Source: JBFFXF01 sp041569895
GTDB lineage: Bacteria > Planctomycetota > UBA8108 > JACQVS01
Reading direction: 5' to 3'
Length of the DNA: 13,116 nt
Assembly (NCBI GenBank): GCA_041569895.1
Contig: JBFFXF010000209.1
Location: forward strand, 1 to 13,116
The notes beneath the pieces were generated by a model. The model did no database searches, was not told the origin of the DNA, and saw only the letters and a list, made by a program, of their open reading frames with translations. How positions within the stretch are numbered: position 1 is the first letter of the stretch; each line of letters opens with the position of its first letter. Below are positions 6,677-13,116 of this stretch, one piece after another. The position numbers and the translations under genes are program-made.

Positions 6677-8239
6677 ATGGCGGACACGAGCTTGATGGAG
6701 AAGCTCACGTCGCTCTGCAAGCGACGGGGCTTCATCTTCCAGTCGTCGGAGATCTACGGCGGCATCAACGGCTTCTGGGACTACGGCCCGCTCGGCGTCG
6801 AGCTGAAGCGCAACGTCAAGGACGCGTGGTGGGAGGACAACGTCCACCGGCGAACCGACATGGTCGGGCTCGATTGCTCGCTGATCATGAACCCGCGCGT
6901 CTGGGAGGCGTCCGGGCACCTCGGCGGCTTCAGCGATCCGATGTGCACGTGCCGCCAGTGCAAGAAGCACTTCCGCGCCGACCAGCTCGAGGAGCAGATC
7001 GCGGAAAGTGAATGGGTGCAGTCGCTGCCGTGGCGCGAGTGGCCGGCGCCGGTCGAGCGCCCCGAGGAGCTCCAGCGCTGGTCGCGAAAGAAGGGAAAGC
7101 GGCTGGCGCCGAACCTGGCGCTCGTCGCGCGGACCGACGCGGTGTGGCCGGGCCTCGAGGATCGGCTCCGGGGCGCGACCGTCGAGCGTCTCGACCTCAT
7201 CCGCATGCTCGCGAGCGACGCGAAGGACACCTACGAGTTGCCCTGCCCGAGCTGCGGCGGCGACCTCACCAGCCCGCGGCAGTTCAATCTGATGTTCAAG
7301 ACGTTCGTCGGCGCGATGGAGGACTCGTCCTCGGTCGCCTACCTGCGTCCCGAGACCGCGCAGGGCATCTTCGCGAACTACAAGAACGTCCTCGACACCT
7401 CCCGGATCAAGCTGCCCTTCGGCATCGCGCAGATCGGCAAGAGCTTTCGCAACGAGATCAACCCGCGCAACTACACGTTCCGCAGCCGCGAGTTCGAGCA
7501 GATGGAGATCGAGTTCTTCTGCCGGCCCGGCGAGGCGGAGGAGTGGTTCACCTACTGGCGCGACGCGCGCTTCAAGTGGTACGTCGATCACGGACTGCAA
7601 TCGAAGGCGCTGCACCTGCGGGACCACGAGGGGGACGAGCTGGCGCACTACGCGAAGGCCTGCGCCGACATCGAGTACGACTTCCCGTTCGGCACCTCGG
7701 AGCTCGAGGGTATTGCCAACCGGACGGACTACGACCTCCGCAGGCACCAGGAGTTCTCCGGCAAGGACCTGACGTACTTCGACGACGAGTCGAAGGAACG
7801 CTTCCTGCCGTGGGTCATCGAGCCGTCGGGCGGCGTCGATCGGGCGACGCTCGCGTTCCTCTGCGAGGCGTACACCGAGGACGAGGCGCCGGACGAGAAG
7901 GGCAACCCGAAGCCGCGCACCCTGATGCGCTTTCACCCGCGGCTGGCGCCCGTGAAGCTCGCCGTCTTCCCGCTGGTCAAGAAGGACGGCATGCCGGAGT
8001 TCGCGCGGCGCATCTTCGACGAGGCGGTCGGCGCCGGCATACCCGCCTTCTACGACGAGAAAGGCGCGGTCGGCCGCCGCTACCGGCGTCAGGACGAGGC
8101 GGGGACGCCGCTCTGCGTCACGGTCGATGGCCAGACGATCCAGGACGGCACGGTGACCATCCGGGATCGTGACACGCTCAAGCAGGACCGCATCGCCGCG
8201 GACGCCGTGGCCACCTACGTCCGCGAACGGATCTCCTGA
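6677..8239 (+). CDS. glyS: Glycyl-tRNA synthetase, single-chain (alpha2) type
   Basis: This 520-residue cytoplasmic class II synthetase attaches glycine to tRNA-Gly. It begins with a catalytic core containing WDYGPLGVELK (35-45). Cysteines at 90, 92, 95 and 190, 193 sit in a probable zinc-binding insert. RPETAQGIF (224-232) contributes to glycine and ATP recognition. Motif 2 is FRNEINPRNYTFRSREFEQME (258-278), and motif 3 is seen in GGVDRATLAFL (385-395). From about 425 to the end is the anticodon-binding domain. Length and order fit the homodimeric form rather than the separate alpha and beta chains. The ATG at 6677 starts the conserved N-terminus; no clear Shine-Dalgarno is visible. It is followed after 50 nt by the dehydrogenase gene, with no terminator seen between, so read-through is possible. 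Confidence 0.97.
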   Translation: MADTSLMEKLTSLCKRRGFIFQSSEIYGGINGFWDYGPLGVELKRNVKDAWWEDNVHRRTDMVGLDCSLIMNPRVWEASGHLGGFSDPMCTCRQCKKHFRADQLEEQIAESEWVQSLPWREWPAPVERPEELQRWSRKKGKRLAPNLALVARTDAVWPGLEDRLRGATVERLDLIRMLASDAKDTYELPCPSCGGDLTSPRQFNLMFKTFVGAMEDSSSVAYLRPETAQGIFANYKNVLDTSRIKLPFGIAQIGKSFRNEINPRNYTFRSREFEQMEIEFFCRPGEAEEWFTYWRDARFKWYVDHGLQSKALHLRDHEGDELAHYAKACADIEYDFPFGTSELEGIANRTDYDLRRHQEFSGKDLTYFDDESKERFLPWVIEPSGGVDRATLAFLCEAYTEDEAPDEKGNPKPRTLMRFHPRLAPVKLAVFPLVKKDGMPEFARRIFDEAVGAGIPAFYDEKGAVGRRYRRQDEAGTPLCVTVDGQTIQDGTVTIRDRDTLKQDRIAADAVATYVRERIS

Positions 8240-8289
8240 GCTCGATACAGGCCGGCACGGCGCCGCGCTTGCAGGGAGGCGCAACGGAG

Positions 8290-9381
8290 ATGGGACAGTA
8301 CCGCATCGTGCTGCTGCCCGGTGACGGCATCGGGCCCGAGATCATGCGCGCCACGGCAGAGGTGCTGCGCGCCGTCGAGCGTGATGGGCTGCGGCTCGAG
8401 CTCGTCGAGCACGAGGCGGGATCGGAGCTCTACCGCCGGACGGGCACGGCGCTTCCCGACGAGGTCCTCGCCGACTGCCTCGACGCCAACGCGGTCCTCC
8501 TCGCGGCGATCGGCCTGCCCGATGTGCGGCTCGAGGACGGCACCGAGGTCCAGCCGACCATGATGATGGGGTTGCGCCGCTCCATGGACGTGTTCGCGGC
8601 CGTGCGTCCGATCAGACTCTACCCCGGCGTGCCGTCACCGCTCGCCGATACCTCGCGCGGCATCGACTTCATCGTGCTGCGCGAGAACCTCGAGGGCCTC
8701 TTCACGTCGTTCGGCGGCGGGTACGTGCTCGGTGACGATGTCGCGGGGGATTCACTCGTCATCACGCGGCGCGGCACCGAGCGCGTCGTGGAGTGCGCTT
8801 TCGAGCTCGCCCGCCGCCGGAGCGAACGGAACGGCAGAGCGCCGAAGGTGACGTGCGTCGACAAGGCGAACATATTCCGGAGCTTCGCCTTCTTCCGCAA
8901 GGTGTTCTTCGAGGTGGCGTCGAACTTCGACGACGTCGAGGCGGAGGCCGTGTACGTCGACGCGATGAGCCTCTACCTCGTGCAGCAGCCGCACGCCTAC
9001 GACGTCCTCGTCATGGAGAACCAGTTCGGCGACATCCTGAGCGACCTCGGCGCGGCCCTGGTCGGCGGTCTCGGCATGGCTCCGTCGGCCGAGATCGGTC
9101 TCGACCGCGGGCTCTTCCAGCCGGCGCACGGGACGGCGCCCGATATCGCGGGGAAGGGGATCGCGAACCCGCTGGCGCTGATCCTCTCCGCGGCGATGAT
9201 GCTCGACTGGCTCGGCGAGCGTCACGACGACCCGGTGGCCAACGTCGCGGGCCGGGACATCGAGCAGGCGGTCGAGCGGCTGCTCGCGGAGGGGCGCATT
9301 CGCACGCGCGACATCGGCGGCGATGCGCGGACGGACGACATCGGCGACGCGGTCGCGCGTCTCTGCGCCAAGGGGAGTTGA
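8290..9381 (+). CDS. Isocitrate/isopropylmalate-family dehydrogenase, substrate unknown
   Basis: This 363-residue soluble enzyme belongs to the beta-decarboxylating dehydrogenases, which oxidise and decarboxylate 2-hydroxyacids such as isopropylmalate, isocitrate, homoisocitrate or tartrate. It shows the N-terminal LLPGDGIGPEI, Arg at 96, 106 and 131 for the substrate carboxylate, catalytic Lys192 in VDKANIF, and metal-binding Asp224, 248 and 252. HGTAPDIAGKGIANP (280-294) is the NAD-binding loop. The signature RENLEGLF (131-138) resembles the tartrate/homoisocitrate RENTEG(E/L)Y rather than LeuB ELTGGIY, and its last residue is Phe, not the usual catalytic Tyr. The ATG at 8290 has GGGAGG 10 nt upstream and is preferred to an upstream TTG. 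Its neighbours (amidohydrolase, organic-acid transporter) suggest catabolism rather than leucine synthesis. Confidence 0.9.
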   Translation: MGQYRIVLLPGDGIGPEIMRATAEVLRAVERDGLRLELVEHEAGSELYRRTGTALPDEVLADCLDANAVLLAAIGLPDVRLEDGTEVQPTMMMGLRRSMDVFAAVRPIRLYPGVPSPLADTSRGIDFIVLRENLEGLFTSFGGGYVLGDDVAGDSLVITRRGTERVVECAFELARRRSERNGRAPKVTCVDKANIFRSFAFFRKVFFEVASNFDDVEAEAVYVDAMSLYLVQQPHAYDVLVMENQFGDILSDLGAALVGGLGMAPSAEIGLDRGLFQPAHGTAPDIAGKGIANPLALILSAAMMLDWLGERHDDPVANVAGRDIEQAVERLLAEGRIRTRDIGGDARTDDIGDAVARLCAKGS

Positions 9382-9386
9382 GCGGC

Positions 9387-10157
9387 GTGATCATCGACAC
9401 GCACCAGCACATCGGCACGTCGATGTTCTCGGGCGTGACGACCACGGACGACGCCCTCATCGAGGCCATGGACGCGAACGGCGTCGACCTCGCGCTCGTC
9501 ATGCCCCAGCCGAGCCGCGAGGACCCGCGCATCCTGCACGACCGCATCGCGGAGGCGGTCTCGCGGCGCCCCGGCCGGCTCCTCGGCATGGCGAGCATCG
9601 ATCCGCGCTCGCCGGACGACGGTTACGAGCGAGAGGCGCGCCGCTGCGTCGAGGAGCTCGGTTTCGTCGCGCTCAAGCTCCACCCGCTCGGTCACAACAT
9701 CGCGCCGGACCACCCCGATTGCGACAAGGTCTTCCGGACGGCCGCGGCGCTCGGCGTGCCGGTGATCGTCCACACCGGTCTGGGGACTCCCTGGTCGCTC
9801 CCCGCGCTCTGCATCCCGCCGGCGCGCCGGTACCCCGACCTGCCGGTCGTCCTGGCGCACGCGGGCTGGGGGCTCTACAGCTCCGAGGCGATGGTCGCTG
9901 CCGAGGTCTGCTCGAACCTCTGGCTCGAGCCGTCCTGGTGCCCGGCGTACATGACGGCGAAGATGGTCGAGCGCTTCGGCGCTTCGCGAGTCCTCTTCGG
10001 CTCGGACCACCTGTCGAACATGCCGGTCGAGCTCACCAAGCTGCGGTCGATCGGGCTCGCGGACGATGATCTCCGGGCCATCCTCGACGACACCGCCCGG
10101 CGCGTTTTCCCGATCGAGCGCGCGCTCGCGACGCGGCCGGGAAGCGGAGTGGCGTGA
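9387..10157 (+). CDS. Amidohydrolase-2 family metal-dependent hydrolase or decarboxylase
   Basis: This 256-residue predicted TIM-barrel enzyme belongs to the amidohydrolase superfamily (amidohydrolase_2 branch). Members hydrolyse lactones and amides or decarboxylate acids at a metal centre. Metal ligands are visible in order: DTHQH (His6, His8), VIVHTG (His129), LAHAGWG (His158) and GSD (Asp207). LKLHP at 96-100 occupies the usual strand-3 or 4 position. The GTG at 9387 is chosen because AGGGGAG lies 9 nt upstream and the barrel's first strand starts at once. It begins 5 nt after the dehydrogenase stop, and its own stop overlaps the transporter ATG, so the three genes are almost certainly cotranscribed. 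A role as lactonase or decarboxylase acting next to the dehydrogenase is an inference. Confidence 0.88.
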   Translation: MIIDTHQHIGTSMFSGVTTTDDALIEAMDANGVDLALVMPQPSREDPRILHDRIAEAVSRRPGRLLGMASIDPRSPDDGYEREARRCVEELGFVALKLHPLGHNIAPDHPDCDKVFRTAAALGVPVIVHTGLGTPWSLPALCIPPARRYPDLPVVLAHAGWGLYSSEAMVAAEVCSNLWLEPSWCPAYMTAKMVERFGASRVLFGSDHLSNMPVELTKLRSIGLADDDLRAILDDTARRVFPIERALATRPGSGVA

Positions 10158-11401
10158 TGGCGCGCCAGGCCGTCGTCCTCGGCACCTTCCTCCTCTCGCT
10201 CCTCCTCTACATCGACCGCGTCTGCATCTCCGTCGCGGAGGGTCCGATCAGCGAGGACCTCAGGTTCGACAAAGACCAGATGAGCCTCGTCATGTCGGCG
10301 TTCGCGCTCGGATACGCGCTCTTTCAGGTGCCGGGTGGTCTGATGGCGGATCGGCTCGGCCCGCGACGCATGCTCGCGGCGATCGTCGTCGTCTGGTCGG
10401 CGTTCACGGCGCTCACCGGGGCGGTCAGTCGTCTCGGCTCGATGCTCGTGGCGCGCTTCCTCTTCGGGGCCGGTGAGGCGGGCGCCTATCCGGGAGTCGC
10501 CCGCGCGTTCTACTCATGGCTTCCCGTCGCCGAGCGAGGCCTCGCGCAGGGGCTCAACTTCTCCGGCTCGCGGCTCGGCGCGGCGATCGCGCTTCCCGGG
10601 ATGGCATGGCTGATCGACGCCGTCGGCTGGCGCGCGAGCTTCTGGATCCTCGGTGGCATCGGCGTCGTCTGGGCGGTCGCCTGGTACGCGCTCTTTCGCG
10701 ACACGCCGGAGGGGCACCCGGGGGTCTCGGAGCGGGAGCGCGCGTTCATCCGGGAGCGTCGCGGCGAGCCGCTGGCGAGCGCGGAGAGCCGGACGTCGCT
10801 CTCCGCCGCGCGCGTGCTCTCGTCGGGAAACATGTGGCTCCTGATGGGGCAATACTTCGCGTCGAACGTGATCTTCTTCTTCTGCCTGACGTGGTTCTTC
10901 CCCTACCTGAAGTCGAAGTACGGTCTCGAGTCCGGCGCCACCGCCTGGTACGCCTCGCTGCCCTTCCTGGCGGGCATGGTCGGGCACTGGGTGGCGGGCG
11001 CGCTCGTCGATCTGATCTACAGAAAGGGCGCCTGGAGGGCGTCGCGCCAGGTGCCCGCGATCATCGGCTTCACGCTCGCGGCGCTCGGCGTGGTGATGAG
11101 CATGCGCGCCACCGGCATCGTCCCGGCGATCTCCTGGTTCTCGCTGGCGATCTTCGGGGCCGACATGACGATCAGCCCGTCGTGGTCGGTGTGCATCGAC
11201 ATCGGCCGCGAGCATTCGGGGGCGATTTCGGGCACGATGAACATGGCGGGAAACATCGGCTCGTTCGTCTCGCCGCTGCTCTTCACCGGCCTCGCCTCGC
11301 TGACGGGCACGGAGGACTCGTTCTTCGTCGTCGCCGCGGCGCTCAACGTGCTGGCGATCGTCGGGTGGTTGTTCATCCGGCCGGATCGGTTGCTCAGGTA
11401 G
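10157..11401 (+). CDS. MFS transporter, ACS (anion:cation symporter) type
   Basis: This 414-residue inner-membrane transporter has about 12 helices. The ACS family takes up organic anions such as hexuronates, glucarate, tartrate or phthalate, usually with protons. Support comes from YIDRVCISVA (18-27) at the end of helix 1, the loop 2-3 motif DRLGPRR (65-71), and GAGEAGAYPG (104-113) followed by an ARG-rich helix 4-5 loop. The central cytoplasmic loop is at about 181-220. The start is ATG at 10157, sharing one base with the amidohydrolase stop (TGATG) and with GGAG 7 nt upstream; a GTG at 10154 is the alternative. Translational coupling with the two enzymes upstream suggests it imports their substrate. 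It is unrelated in detail to the insert-bearing transporter at the left end. Confidence 0.92.
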   Translation: MARQAVVLGTFLLSLLLYIDRVCISVAEGPISEDLRFDKDQMSLVMSAFALGYALFQVPGGLMADRLGPRRMLAAIVVVWSAFTALTGAVSRLGSMLVARFLFGAGEAGAYPGVARAFYSWLPVAERGLAQGLNFSGSRLGAAIALPGMAWLIDAVGWRASFWILGGIGVVWAVAWYALFRDTPEGHPGVSERERAFIRERRGEPLASAESRTSLSAARVLSSGNMWLLMGQYFASNVIFFFCLTWFFPYLKSKYGLESGATAWYASLPFLAGMVGHWVAGALVDLIYRKGAWRASRQVPAIIGFTLAALGVVMSMRATGIVPAISWFSLAIFGADMTISPSWSVCIDIGREHSGAISGTMNMAGNIGSFVSPLLFTGLASLTGTEDSFFVVAAALNVLAIVGWLFIRPDRLLR

Positions 11402-11713
11402 GAAGGCAGTATTTCGGAGTGGGACGCCGGGATGGGAGAGTCGACTTCGGAGGTTTTGGTGTCAGACGGTTCATGAGGAAGGCAGGAAAGCAGGAAGGCA
11501 GGAACGGAAGAATTTGAGGGGGTCGAGTTTCGTGAGCTTCCCTCGAGTTCTGGAACGGTCAGGCTTTGGCGGATCGACTCCTTCCTCTCCTTTTCTTTTC
11601 CTGCCTTCCTCTTCTTCCTGCCTTCCTTATAGATGCGTTGCAGGGTTTCGCGGGTGGAGTCGAGCAGCTGATCGGGTACGGGTACGGGACGTATGCCGAA
11701 GGGGACATCACCC
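11402..11713. other. Intergenic gap with purine/pyrimidine-rich inverted repeat
   Basis: This 312-bp gap between the transporter and the oxidoreductase shows no gene. It is dominated by a purine-rich stretch (11475-11518) and a complementary pyrimidine-rich stretch (11578-11628). I saw no convincing promoter, although the gap is long enough to give the oxidoreductase its own. Confidence 0.6.
11476..11627. repeat. Twin 13-bp inverted repeats, 93-nt loop
   Basis: AGGAAGGCAGGAA occurs twice at 11476-11488 and 11492-11504. Its exact complement TTCCTGCCTTCCT occurs twice at 11598-11610 and 11615-11627. The two pairs stack into one 26-bp stem with a 3/4-nt internal loop, closed by 93 nt. In RNA this would be very stable. 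It has no T-run and no flanking target duplication that I can see, so neither an ordinary terminator nor a proven MITE. Confidence 0.8.
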
Positions 11714-12754
11714 ATGACGCTTCGCGGTGTCTGTATCGGGGCCGGCTACTTCGGTCAGTTTCATTACGACGCCTGGTCGCGGATTTCCGAGGCGGAGATC
11801 GTCGCCTGCTGCGACCTCGATGACGCTCGCGTCCGGGCGGTCTGCGAGCAGCATGGAATTCCGCGCCACGCCACCGACTTCCGTCGCGCGCTCGACGAGG
11901 AGAAACCCGACTTTGTCGACGTCATCACCCCGCCGGCGACGCACCTCGAGATCTGCCGGGAGGCCGCGGCGCGTGGCATCCACGTGTCGTGTCAGAAGCC
12001 GCTCGCCCCGTCATGGGACGAGGCGAGGGAGCTGGTGGCGCTCTTCGACTCGAGCGACGCGCGCCTGATGGTCCACGAGAACTTCCGCTTCCAGCCCTGG
12101 CACCGGGAGATCCACCGTCTGATCGGCTCCGGAGCGATCGGCTCGAAGCTCCACTCGCTCACCTTCCGCAGCCGTCCGGGCGACGGCTCGGGCGCCGACG
12201 CGTACGTCGCGCGACAGCCATACTTCCGCGACATGCCGCGCTTCCTGATTCACGAGACCGGCATCCACTTCGTCGACACGTTCCGCTACCTGGCGGGCGA
12301 CGTCGCGCGCGTGTGGTGCCACCTCCGCCGCCTCAACCCGGTGATCGCCGGCGAGGACTGCGGCATCGTCGTGCTCGAGTTCGAGAGCGGCGCCGTCGGC
12401 ATCTGGGACGCGAACCGCTGGAACGAGTCGGACCACCCAGACCCCCGCTACACCTTCGGCGAATTCCTCGTCGAGGCCGACGGCGGCGCCATCCGCATGG
12501 ACATGGACGGCGCGCTCACCATCAAACCGCTCGGCCGCCCGGCGACGCCGCACGAGTACGATCGGAGCCGTCACGGCTTCGGCGGCGACTGCTGCCACGC
12601 GACGCTGCGACACTTCATCGAGCGCCTCATCGACGGCAAGCCCTTCGAGACCGGAGGTCGCGAGTACCTCGAGAACCTGCGCGTGGAGGAGGCGCTGTAT
12701 GAATCGGCGAGGACTGGGGGGATGGTGGAGGTCGGGGGGGCGGGAAGGCGCTGA
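11714..12754 (+). CDS. Gfo/Idh/MocA-family NAD(P)-dependent oxidoreductase
   Basis: This 346-residue cytoplasmic oxidoreductase has an N-terminal Rossmann fold with GAGYFG (9-14) and a C-terminal alpha/beta domain. Family members oxidise or reduce sugars, inositols and related polyols with NAD(P). The usual EKP motif reads QKP here (94-96), keeping the Lys. The C-terminal catalytic pattern is ETGIHFVDTFRYL (181-193), with His185 and Asp188. ENFRFQPWHREI (122-133) is also typical. The ATG at 11714 is chosen because GAAGGGGA lies about 9 nt upstream and the first beta strand follows; an ATG at 11693 would add 7 residues with a poor ribosome site. It follows the catabolic run on the same strand and may share its pathway, but the 312-nt gap makes this uncertain. 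Substrate unknown. Confidence 0.92.
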   Translation: MTLRGVCIGAGYFGQFHYDAWSRISEAEIVACCDLDDARVRAVCEQHGIPRHATDFRRALDEEKPDFVDVITPPATHLEICREAAARGIHVSCQKPLAPSWDEARELVALFDSSDARLMVHENFRFQPWHREIHRLIGSGAIGSKLHSLTFRSRPGDGSGADAYVARQPYFRDMPRFLIHETGIHFVDTFRYLAGDVARVWCHLRRLNPVIAGEDCGIVVLEFESGAVGIWDANRWNESDHPDPRYTFGEFLVEADGGAIRMDMDGALTIKPLGRPATPHEYDRSRHGFGGDCCHATLRHFIERLIDGKPFETGGREYLENLRVEEALYESARTGGMVEVGGAGRR

Positions 12755-12774
12755 CCGCCACAACTGCTGGCCGT

Positions 12775-12905
12775 CACGGTCACGGTCACGGTCACGGACC
12801 ACGGTCACGGTCACGGTCACGGCCCACGGCCCACGGCCCACGGTCACGGACCACGGACCACGGACCACGGCCCACGGACCACGGACCACGGACCACGGAC
12901 CACGG
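12775..12905. repeat. Array of 20 CACGG cores with 1- or 2-nt linkers
   Basis: Twenty perfect copies of CACGG fill 131 bp. The linkers are T (7 times), AC (8) or CC (4), and they come in blocks: TTT, AC, TTT, CC CC CC, T, AC AC AC, CC, then four AC. The core never varies while the linker length does, so the period mixes 6 and 7 bp. Confidence 0.95.
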
Positions 12906-12958
12906 ATACGCCGAACCCCGTTGAATACACGACGACGTCGAAACGCCGCTGGACGATA

Positions 12959-13043
12959 CCGAGTCCGATTCCGATACCGATACCGATACCGATACCGATA
13001 CCGACTCCGAGATCCGACACCGACACCGACACCGACACCGAAC
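12959..13043. repeat. Hexamer array CCGATA / CCGACA
   Basis: Fourteen CCGANN units run end to end: two variants, five CCGATA (12971-13000), CCGACT, CCGAGA, one extra T, four CCGACA (13014-13037) and CCGAAC. CCGA is constant throughout; the single extra base separates the CCGATA block from the CCGACA block. Confidence 0.92.
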
Positions 13044-13053
13044 GGTTCCGAGA

Positions 13054-13107
13054 CAATCTGCGTAATCTGCGTAATCTGCGCAATCTGCGCAATCTGCGCA
13101 ATCTGCG
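13054..13107. repeat. Six 9-bp tandem repeats (C/T)AATCTGCG
   Basis: Six units follow without gaps in the order C, T, T, C, C, C at the first base, all other bases identical. The array ends 9 bp before the window edge. The unit resembles simple repeats common in intergenic DNA of large-genome environmental bacteria; no function is evident. Confidence 0.95.
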
Positions 13108-13116
13108 TTCCCGTCC

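Larger units (their letters stand above)
12755..13116. other. Intergenic repeat island at the window edge
   Basis: These 362 bp after the oxidoreductase contain no gene. About three quarters of the stretch is three different tandem arrays in sequence. The region continues past the window, so its far border and downstream gene are unknown. Confidence 0.75.

Noticed and set aside
6617..8284. A 555-codon open frame antisense to glycyl-tRNA synthetase
   Set aside because: The plus strand encodes an unmistakable synthetase. The antisense product is low-complexity Arg/Val/Leu with no recognisable motif.
8793..9386. A longer N-terminus for the amidohydrolase, overlapping the dehydrogenase gene
   Set aside because: The extension is out-of-frame dehydrogenase sequence with Arg-rich composition. 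The GTG at 9387 has a proper ribosome site and starts at the family's first strand.
12844..13101. Repetitive frames giving RRL, GI and SV dipeptide-type proteins at the right edge
   Set aside because: They are translations of the three tandem arrays, with no ribosome site; the repeat periods explain them fully.
12775..13107. Possible CRISPR array
   Set aside because: Units are 5-9 bp and contiguous, without 30-40 bp unique spacers or cas genes.

Overview
The window is GC-rich DNA from a Gram-negative-type bacterium: it carries a TolR/ExbD protein and two Sec-exported proteins. The two exported proteins end in a dockerin-like block of two D-x-N-x-D-x-x-x-D-x-x-D calcium loops, joined by an 'LFRxGP...C..A.D' linker. 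From general knowledge, this style of domain, the long-insert MFS transporter and the Gfo/Idh/MocA plus MFS catabolic genes fit an uncultured Planctomycetota-like lineage best. That placement is an inference; no rRNA or other phylogenetic marker was examined beyond glycyl-tRNA synthetase.

Left half (43-6465), all on the minus strand. In order of transcription these are an orphan ExbD/TolR-like protein, two paralogous secreted dockerin-like proteins (called A and B here), and a 12-helix MFS transporter with a long periplasmic insert. Each secreted-protein gene has its own strong GGGAGGAG or GAGGAG ribosome binding site and its own rho-independent terminator, so each looks like a separate transcription unit. 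A good sigma70-type promoter lies upstream of gene A.

Right half (6677-12754), all on the plus strand. A divergent sigma70-type promoter precedes glycyl-tRNA synthetase. Behind it comes a tight run of three genes: an isocitrate/isopropylmalate-family dehydrogenase, a TIM-barrel amidohydrolase and an ACS-family MFS transporter, with gaps of 50 nt, 5 nt and a 1-nt overlap. A Gfo/Idh/MocA oxidoreductase follows after a 312-nt gap that holds a long inverted repeat. These four genes plausibly take up and break down a small organic acid or sugar acid, but the substrate cannot be read from the sequence. The dehydrogenase has Phe where its family normally has the catalytic Tyr.

Non-coding structure is unusually rich. 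There is a five-unit 13-bp repeat upstream of gene B, a duplicated Shine-Dalgarno before exbD, and paired 13-bp inverted repeats in the 11.4-11.7 kb gap. At the right edge three different tandem arrays stand back to back: CACGG with 1-2 nt linkers, a CCGAYA hexamer, and a YAATCTGCG nonamer. I saw no CRISPR array, tRNA, rRNA, transposase, phage gene or recognisable defence system.
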